Origin: Deltaproteobacteria bacterium
GTDB taxonomy: Bacteria; Myxococcota_A; UBA9042; DTJE01
Direction: 5' to 3'
Assembly: GCA_029555025.1 (NCBI GenBank)
Contig: JAKPTZ010000044.1
Location: 1 to 41,810 of the forward strand
DNA: 41,810 nucleotides
Each line of letters begins with the position of its first letter. Position 1 is the first letter of the stretch. Position numbers and translations under genes: made by a program. The notes under the pieces were generated by a model that searched no databases, was not told where the DNA came from, and was given only the letters and a program-made list of their open reading frames with translations. This document shows, piece after piece, positions 40,480 through 41,810 of this stretch.

Positions 40480-41810
40480 ATGAAAAGACTGACTCACAGA
40501 ATAAGGATTTTCTCGGTCGTCCTCGCGGCGGCCATGTCCCTGACTTCGGCCGCGGCTTCGGCCAACGGATTCTACATCCAGGAAATGACAGCGCCCGGGC
40601 TCGGACAGGCTGGCGCCATGGTCGCGGCCGGCGAAGGGCCCGCGAACCAGTACTGGAACGCGGCCAACCTGGCATACTCAAAAGGCTTCTGGTTCGAAGC
40701 CGGCCTTACCACGTTCATTCCGATAAGCTGGTACCGTAACGATGTGACCGGAGTCAAGACGTACGCGTCGGACGCGCCCCAGCCCGTGCCGGCTGCATTC
40801 GCCTCCTATCGGATTAACGACTGGCTTACCGTGGGCATCGCCGAATTCACCAACTTCGGTCTTGCCATCAACTGGCCAAAGGACTGGGAAGGCAACCACA
40901 AGATCATCAGTTCCTCGATGCAGACGTTCACGATCAACCCGAACATCGCATTCGGCCCGTTCAAGGGATTTTCCATCGGCGTCGGATTCGACGCGATGTA
41001 CGGCAATTTCAAGATCAAGAAGGCCCTGACCCTTGGGCTTGACGATCGACCTGGAAATCCGTTGAACCTGATCAACCTGTCAGGCGAGGCGTGGGGATTC
41101 GGGGCCAACATCGGCCTGATGTACCAGCCTGTCAAATGGGTAAGGATTGGCGCCTCGTACAGGACGGCCATCAAGATCGCGGCCGACTCCGGATATGTCG
41201 ATTTCGACGTGTCCGAACCGTGGGCCGCCAGGTTCAAGGACCAGCGCTTCTCGGCGGAAATCAACCTGCCCCACATCGTCTTTTTGGGGGTTCGCTTCTT
41301 CCCGGCAAAGGGTTTCAGCCTTGAGCTGGACGCCCAGTGGATTCAGTGGTCAACCTGGGATACACTGAAATTCAAGCTGTCGGAAGGCATCCCGCTTGGA
41401 CCGACCGGAAAGCAGGATGAACTTTCCGAGGTGTCGAAGTACCATGACGCCTGGCAGGTTCGCATCGGCGGCGAATACCGGTTCTTCAAGAACCACTTCG
41501 CGGTTCGCGCCGGCTTCCTGTGGGATCAGAACCCGGCCAGCGCCCAGTACCTGAGCCCGATGCTTCCGGATTCGAACCGCGTCATGCCGTGCATCAGTTT
41601 CGGCACCGAATGGGCCGGATTCTTCATCGACGTGGCGTACATGCCGGTTTTCACGCTGCAGCGCACGGTCACCTGGGAAGGCGACGGCAACAACTTCCCC
41701 GGTACTTACAAGAACATCACGCACGACCTGACTGTTTCGCTGGGATACCATTTCGACGTGGTCAAAGGCAAGGCGCGGATTCCGAAGTACACCGACAGGG
41801 AAGATGAAGA
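40480..41810 (+). CDS. FadL-like outer-membrane transporter, 3' end beyond the window
   Basis: At least 443 residues are visible; the frame is open to the window end. After a signal peptide (1 to about 28, ending AASA) the mature protein begins with NGFYIQEMTAPGLGQAGAMVA and NQYWNAANL, the conserved N-terminus of FadL-type long-chain fatty-acid and hydrocarbon porins. Alternating beta-strands with aromatic girdles follow (GFGANIGLMYQP, WVRIGASYRTAIK, AWQVRIGGEYRFF), and TVSLGYHFDV looks close to the natural C-terminus. It likely brings hydrophobic molecules through the outer membrane. GGGAGG lies 9 nt upstream of the ATG. It is the second gene of an operon with the lipase-N-like lipoprotein. 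Confidence 0.9.
   Translation, partial: MKRLTHRIRIFSVVLAAAMSLTSAAASANGFYIQEMTAPGLGQAGAMVAAGEGPANQYWNAANLAYSKGFWFEAGLTTFIPISWYRNDVTGVKTYASDAPQPVPAAFASYRINDWLTVGIAEFTNFGLAINWPKDWEGNHKIISSSMQTFTINPNIAFGPFKGFSIGVGFDAMYGNFKIKKALTLGLDDRPGNPLNLINLSGEAWGFGANIGLMYQPVKWVRIGASYRTAIKIAADSGYVDFDVSEPWAARFKDQRFSAEINLPHIVFLGVRFFPAKGFSLELDAQWIQWSTWDTLKFKLSEGIPLGPTGKQDELSEVSKYHDAWQVRIGGEYRFFKNHFAVRAGFLWDQNPASAQYLSPMLPDSNRVMPCISFGTEWAGFFIDVAYMPVFTLQRTVTWEGDGNNFPGTYKNITHDLTVSLGYHFDVVKGKARIPKYTDREDE

Overview
The window is about 60% GC and reads as a chromosomal stretch from an uncultured deltaproteobacterium-like organism, most likely Myxococcota or a neighbouring lineage. This rests on the many lipoproteins with Asp/Thr/Ala-rich tethers behind the lipobox, two very large secreted proteins ending in a MYXO-CTERM-like tail (Gly/Cys/Ser motif, hydrophobic helix, Arg-rich end), an argS-SPOR gene pair, and abundant predicted surface hydrolases. 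No phage, insertion sequence or CRISPR array is visible.

Layout. 159-3465 (minus): aspartate kinase, SSB and an NCS2-type purine/pyrimidine permease. 3634-7359 (plus): argS, a SPOR-domain protein, a cupin and RidA. 7390-9833 (minus): an SDR oxidoreductase behind glutamine-dependent NAD synthetase. 9978-10967 (plus): a D-2-hydroxyacid dehydrogenase. 11047-14283 (plus): a secreted protein with an internally duplicated unknown domain, a GH5-like lipoprotein and a TPR lipoprotein, with tRNA-Leu(UAA) on the minus strand between the last two. 14268-17409 (minus): a Cys-rich lipoprotein, phosphoglucomutase and a PPC-like lipoprotein. 17680-21990 (plus): a zinc phospholipase C-like MYXO-CTERM protein and an agarase-like lipoprotein. 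22040-22501 (minus): a small Spy-like lipoprotein. 22648-28347 (plus): a 1899-residue papain-like protease with a lamin-tail domain, 19 eight-cysteine EGF/laminin-like repeats and a MYXO-CTERM tail. 28687-31270 (minus): a formylglycine-generating-enzyme-fold lipoprotein, tRNA-Leu(CAA), a GtrA protein and a metallo-beta-lactamase-fold hydrolase. 31330-32259 (plus): queG. 32630-33850 (plus): a PI-PLC-like lipoprotein. 33880-34998 (minus): a large apparent noncoding RNA. 35321-38428 (minus): a hybrid histidine kinase. 38666-41810 (plus): a VolA/lipase-N-like lipoprotein followed by a FadL-like porin cut off by the window end.

The genes form two groups. Housekeeping genes serve amino-acid, NAD, tRNA, sugar-phosphate and queuosine metabolism. 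The second group is a surface arsenal: two phospholipase C-like proteins, two clan-A glycosidase-like proteins, a papain-like protease on an EGF-repeat stalk, and a lipid-handling lipoprotein/porin pair. It suits a predatory or polymer- and lipid-degrading life.

The most unusual element is the ~1.1 kb minus-strand transcription unit at 33880-34998. It has a near-consensus promoter with an AT-rich upstream block, many GNRA- and UUCG-capped hairpins, no credible protein and a strong intrinsic terminator. I cannot assign it to a known RNA class.
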